Shown here: positions 61,561-64,000 of the stretch, in pieces
Numbering within the stretch: the first letter of the stretch is position 1
How the letters are laid out: the number at the start of each line of letters is the position of its first letter
Source: Paenibacillus rhizophilus
GTDB taxonomy: Bacteria; Bacillota; Bacilli; Paenibacillales; Paenibacillaceae
Reading direction: 5' to 3'
Assembly: GCF_003854965.1 (NCBI RefSeq)
Contig: NZ_RQPI01000013.1
Span: forward strand, 62,001-126,000
DNA: 64,000 nt
Notes under the pieces: model-generated
What the model was told of the DNA's origin: nothing
Databases searched by the model: none
What the model saw: only the letters and a program-made list of their open reading frames with translations
Program-made: the position numbers and the translations under genes

Positions 61561-62342
61561 AGCGATTTCACCATCCCGCCGTCCACCAGCAGCGTCTGGC
61601 CCGTCACATAGCTCGCACTGTCCGAGCACAGGAACGCCACCACGCGGGCAAATTCATCCGGCTGCCCGTAACGTCCAAGCGGAATTTGCTTCTCGCTCTG
61701 GGACTTTATCGCTTCAGGTTCAACCCCAGCCTTATCCGCCCGGATGCGGTCCAGGGAACGGACCCGGTCCGTATCGATCCGGCCCGGAGCCACCGTATTC
61801 ACCCGGATGCCATACGGGGCAAGCTCCTCCGCCAGCGTCTTGCTGAGTCCGGCCACGCCTGTCCGCATCACATTGGAGAGCGTCAGCCCGGGAATAGGCT
61901 GCTTGACCGAGGACGAAGCCAGATTGACGATCGCGCCGCCCTGTTCCTTCAAATGCGGAAGCGCATCACGGACGAGACGGACCACACTCAGTACGTTAAG
62001 CTCATAGGCGTACTTCCAGTCTTCCTCTTTAAGCGACTCGAAGTTCCCGGCGGGAGGACCGCCCGCGTTGGTGACCAGAACATGCAGCCCGCCAAAAGCG
62101 GAGACCGTCTCTTCCACGCAGCGGGACAGGTCGGAAGCTGAGCAGACGTCGGCCTGAAGCCCAAGCGCGGGCATTCCCGTTTCGGCGGTAATTTCCGCAG
62201 CTACGTCTTTAGCCTCCGCGCCATTTCGGCTGAACAGCGCCACCTTCGCCCCGCCGCGCGCCAGTTCGAACGCGGCGGCGCGGCCGAGGCCCTTGCTTGC
62301 CGCCGCTACCAGCGCGGTCTTCCCTGCGAATTGTCCGCTCAT
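61557..62342 (-). CDS. Short-chain dehydrogenase/reductase without the canonical Tyr-x-x-x-Lys
   Basis: 261 residues from ATG 62340-62342, which overlaps the M24 stop as ATGA. Rossmann motif ALVAAASKGLGRAAAFEL, NAGGPP, and C-terminal LLVDGGMV are those of classical SDRs. The active-site segment reads LSNVMRTGVAGLSK, so the usual Tyr and Lys are replaced; a recognised FabG-like subgroup has this substitution. It may still bind NAD(P) with altered chemistry. Confidence 0.88.
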   Translation of the reverse strand: MSGQFAGKTALVAAASKGLGRAAAFELARGGAKVALFSRNGAEAKDVAAEITAETGMPALGLQADVCSASDLSRCVEETVSAFGGLHVLVTNAGGPPAGNFESLKEEDWKYAYELNVLSVVRLVRDALPHLKEQGGAIVNLASSSVKQPIPGLTLSNVMRTGVAGLSKTLAEELAPYGIRVNTVAPGRIDTDRVRSLDRIRADKAGVEPEAIKSQSEKQIPLGRYGQPDEFARVVAFLCSDSASYVTGQTLLVDGGMVKSL

Positions 62343-63514
62343 GCGTTTACCCCCTTCGCTACGGTCAGCTCGCGCGGCAGCTTGGTCAGAACTTCGCAGC
62401 CGGTTTCCGTCACCAGAATCGTCTCGCTGAATCCGACGCCGTAGCGGTTCGGAACGCGAAGCGCAGGCGGGATATGGAACACCATGCCCGGCTGCAGCAC
62501 GCGCGCATCGTCCCGCTGGAGGCTCATAATATGGCCTTCTCCCCAGTCCGGCGCAAAAGCGACGCCGATCGAGTAACCGGTTCTTTTGCGGAACTGCTCG
62601 TACAGCCCGGCTCTCTCGATGGTTCCCCGGCAGGCTTCGTCCACCTCTCCGGCGGTAACGCCCGGCTTGATGACTTCCAGCGCCGCATTCAAAGAAGCGA
62701 TGCACACCTCGGTCACCCGCTTGATCTCATCGGTTGGCGTACCGGTATAGGCCGCCCGCATCAACGCGCCGTGGTACCGGTTGCGGGCGCCGGCCACTTC
62801 CAGCAGAAGCGTCTCCCCGTCGCCGATAACCTTGTGCCCCCATGCGGCATGCATATTGCCCGAACGGTAGCCGGAGGAAATAAACGGCTCCATCCCCAAA
62901 TACTCGCCCCCGGCCAAAATCATTGCGGAGAACATGGCTGCGGCGGCCTCGTCCTCATTCACTCCCGCCCGGATCGCGTCAAGCCCGGCCTGCATCGAAC
63001 GATCGGCAACCGTACAGGCTTCGCGGATGTACGCAATTTCCGCCGGAGATTTGATGACCCGGAACGCTTCAACCGTCCCTTGGGCATCCATGAGCCGGAA
63101 ATCCCCAAGCATTTTCTCAAACTTCTGATAGTTGCGAACAGGCAGGAACCAGGAGCCCGTCTCTAGGCCAATCGCACCAGGAGCAATGCCGATCTCTCTG
63201 ACCGTGTCGGCAGTCAGGACAACCGGATCATTCGTATCGTCATACGTTCTGACCTGGCTTTCAGGCAGCCAGCTGTAGGTTTGAACGTTGGAAAGCTCGC
63301 CTCTCCGAAGCACGAGCACCGGGTCGCCGGAAACCGGAATGACCAGACATTGATACATATAATAGCCCGGGCTCTGGTAGCCGGTCAGATAAAAAATATT
63401 TTCAGGGGTATGAATCAGCATGCCGCTGAGCCCCTTGAGTCCGAGCTCGCTTTGTACATTTTGAAGGCGGGAATTAAATTCATCCCTGGAAAACACCAAT
63501 GATGTGCTGCTCAA
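62339..63514 (-). CDS. M24 creatinase-fold hydrolase, probably metal-free
   Basis: 391 residues; TTG start with GAGAGGTAG upstream. Two-domain creatinase/aminopeptidase-P fold: N-terminal MLIHTPENIFYLTGYQSPGY and C-terminal pita-bread domain (GVNEDEAAAAMFSAMILAGG). Where metallopeptidases have D-x10-D, this reads LLLEVAGARNRYHGALMRAA, very like ectoine hydrolase (DoeA) and creatinase, which hydrolyse C-N bonds without metal. So a small-molecule amidohydrolase is more likely than a peptidase. First complete gene of the unit. Confidence 0.85.
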   Translation of the reverse strand: MSSTSLVFSRDEFNSRLQNVQSELGLKGLSGMLIHTPENIFYLTGYQSPGYYMYQCLVIPVSGDPVLVLRRGELSNVQTYSWLPESQVRTYDDTNDPVVLTADTVREIGIAPGAIGLETGSWFLPVRNYQKFEKMLGDFRLMDAQGTVEAFRVIKSPAEIAYIREACTVADRSMQAGLDAIRAGVNEDEAAAAMFSAMILAGGEYLGMEPFISSGYRSGNMHAAWGHKVIGDGETLLLEVAGARNRYHGALMRAAYTGTPTDEIKRVTEVCIASLNAALEVIKPGVTAGEVDEACRGTIERAGLYEQFRKRTGYSIGVAFAPDWGEGHIMSLQRDDARVLQPGMVFHIPPALRVPNRYGVGFSETILVTETGCEVLTKLPRELTVAKGVNA

Positions 63515-63545
63515 TATTGTCTACCTCTCTTCCTGGACTAATATT

Positions 63546-64000
63546 TCAAGCCTGATAGCCGTAAGTGTCCATTCTTAAATCCTTTAAATACGGATAAGAA
63601 TAATTTCCAAATTCGTCGAGATCGATCTCAAGCACCTGCATGTCTTCGCGCTTGAGGTCCCCTTCGAGCACAATCTCGCCAAGAGGGTTTGCTATTTTAT
63701 TGTTGCCGAACATATACTGCTTGCCTATCGGGCCCGAGCCATTGACAGCAGCTACAAAACAAGTGTTTTCCAGCGCTCTCGACTGAAAATATAGATCCCA
63801 TCTGTATTTCAGTTCTACGGAAAAGGCTGAAGGAATCACGATTAACTCCGCCCCTTGCAGCGCGAGCGTCCGAGCCGCCTCGGGAAACCCAGCATCGTAA
63901 CAAATCAGGACGCCGAGTTTGCCGAAATCCATTTCAAACACGGAATAGTGATTGCCGGGTTTGAAATACTCTTTCTCATCTTCCCACAAGTGAACCTTGC
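63546..64000 (-). CDS. Carbon-nitrogen hydrolase (nitrilase superfamily), C-terminal part
   Basis: The frame enters at the window edge (KVHLWEDEKEYFKPG) and gives the last ~150 residues. The catalytic Lys region is outside or at the edge; the catalytic Cys is seen in LGVLICYDAGFPEAARTLAL, and the third residue of the triad (Glu) should lie upstream. SRALENTCFVAAVNGSG and FGNNKIANPLGEIV are standard. Members hydrolyse amides, N-carbamoyl amino acids or nitriles. It is 31 nt upstream of the M24 gene, same strand, and belongs to the same catabolic unit. Confidence 0.9.
   Translation of the reverse strand, partial: KVHLWEDEKEYFKPGNHYSVFEMDFGKLGVLICYDAGFPEAARTLALQGAELIVIPSAFSVELKYRWDLYFQSRALENTCFVAAVNGSGPIGKQYMFGNNKIANPLGEIVLEGDLKREDMQVLEIDLDEFGNYSYPYLKDLRMDTYGYQA

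Noticed and set aside
1..64000. CRISPR arrays, tRNA or rRNA genes, complete insertion sequences
   Set aside because: No regularly spaced repeats, no tRNA-like cloverleaf with conserved T-loop, no rRNA stretches and no transposase frames were found.

Overview
The window looks like a chromosomal segment of a Paenibacillus-type member of the Bacillales. The gene content is typical of that group: a Firmicutes DAHP synthase/chorismate mutase behind a T-box, YesN/YesM-style two-component parts, SH3-amidase, NamA, and GH94/GH161-type phosphorylases. Ribosome binding sites are strong (GGAGG-like), base composition is moderate to high GC, and intrinsic terminators are common. No rRNA, tRNA, CRISPR array or intact insertion sequence was seen.

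Layout. 1-10.6 kb is housekeeping and signalling: prohibitin (partial), SulP anion transporter, an HPr/Crh-like protein, T-box-controlled aroF, LysE exporter, amino acid permease, a GGDEF remnant, a PAS hybrid histidine kinase with a single-domain response regulator, and a tandem MpsC-domain protein. 10.7-23.1 kb is the most interesting part. It holds a six-gene SsuABC-like sulfur-compound importer carrying its own AprAB-like flavoprotein and ferredoxin. Directly upstream lies the operon metK - nifH-like - nifD/E-like - nifK/N-like - radical SAM. By eye the nitrogenase-like subunits keep only four interface cysteines (three on one subunit, one on the other) and lack the FeMo-cofactor ligands. 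That predicts a bridging [4Fe-4S] reductase of the DPOR type rather than a nitrogenase. A 21-bp operator-like sequence recurs in both operons and both have a terminator-like hairpin in the leader, so I infer joint control by sulfur or methionine status.

23.1-30 kb holds ordinary metabolic genes (APH-like kinase, FAH hydrolase, HAD phosphatase, LLM oxidoreductase, N-acetylmuramoyl-L-alanine amidase, namA). 30-38.4 kb is a carbohydrate locus: an aldose-epimerase-like protein, a GH94 phosphorylase, a very large GH161-like phosphorylase and a LacI regulator, with three copies of a CGAAATnGGTTTCG operator. This suggests phosphorolytic use of beta-glucan oligosaccharides.

38.5-49.6 kb is accessory and partly decayed. 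It contains small lipoprotein and hypothetical genes, 5'-truncated aldo/keto reductase and MerR genes, and a DHA2 MFS exporter/TetR/SnoaL-like set with four copies of one operator. One of those copies sits in an orphan promoter. It also holds a type VII secretion polymorphic nuclease toxin with its YezG-like immunity gene, and fused remnants of an ATPase and a DUF2974 protein. 49.8-58 kb is a sugar-sensing locus (YesN-like regulator, secreted GH31 glycosidase, orphan solute-binding lipoprotein, YesM-like kinase), followed by a 73-nt duplicated scrap of the MFS gene. 58.2-64 kb is a tightly overlapped six-gene catabolic operon: nitrilase-family amidase (runs off the window), M24 creatinase-fold hydrolase, SDR, M20 deacylase, aminotransferase and DapA-like lyase.
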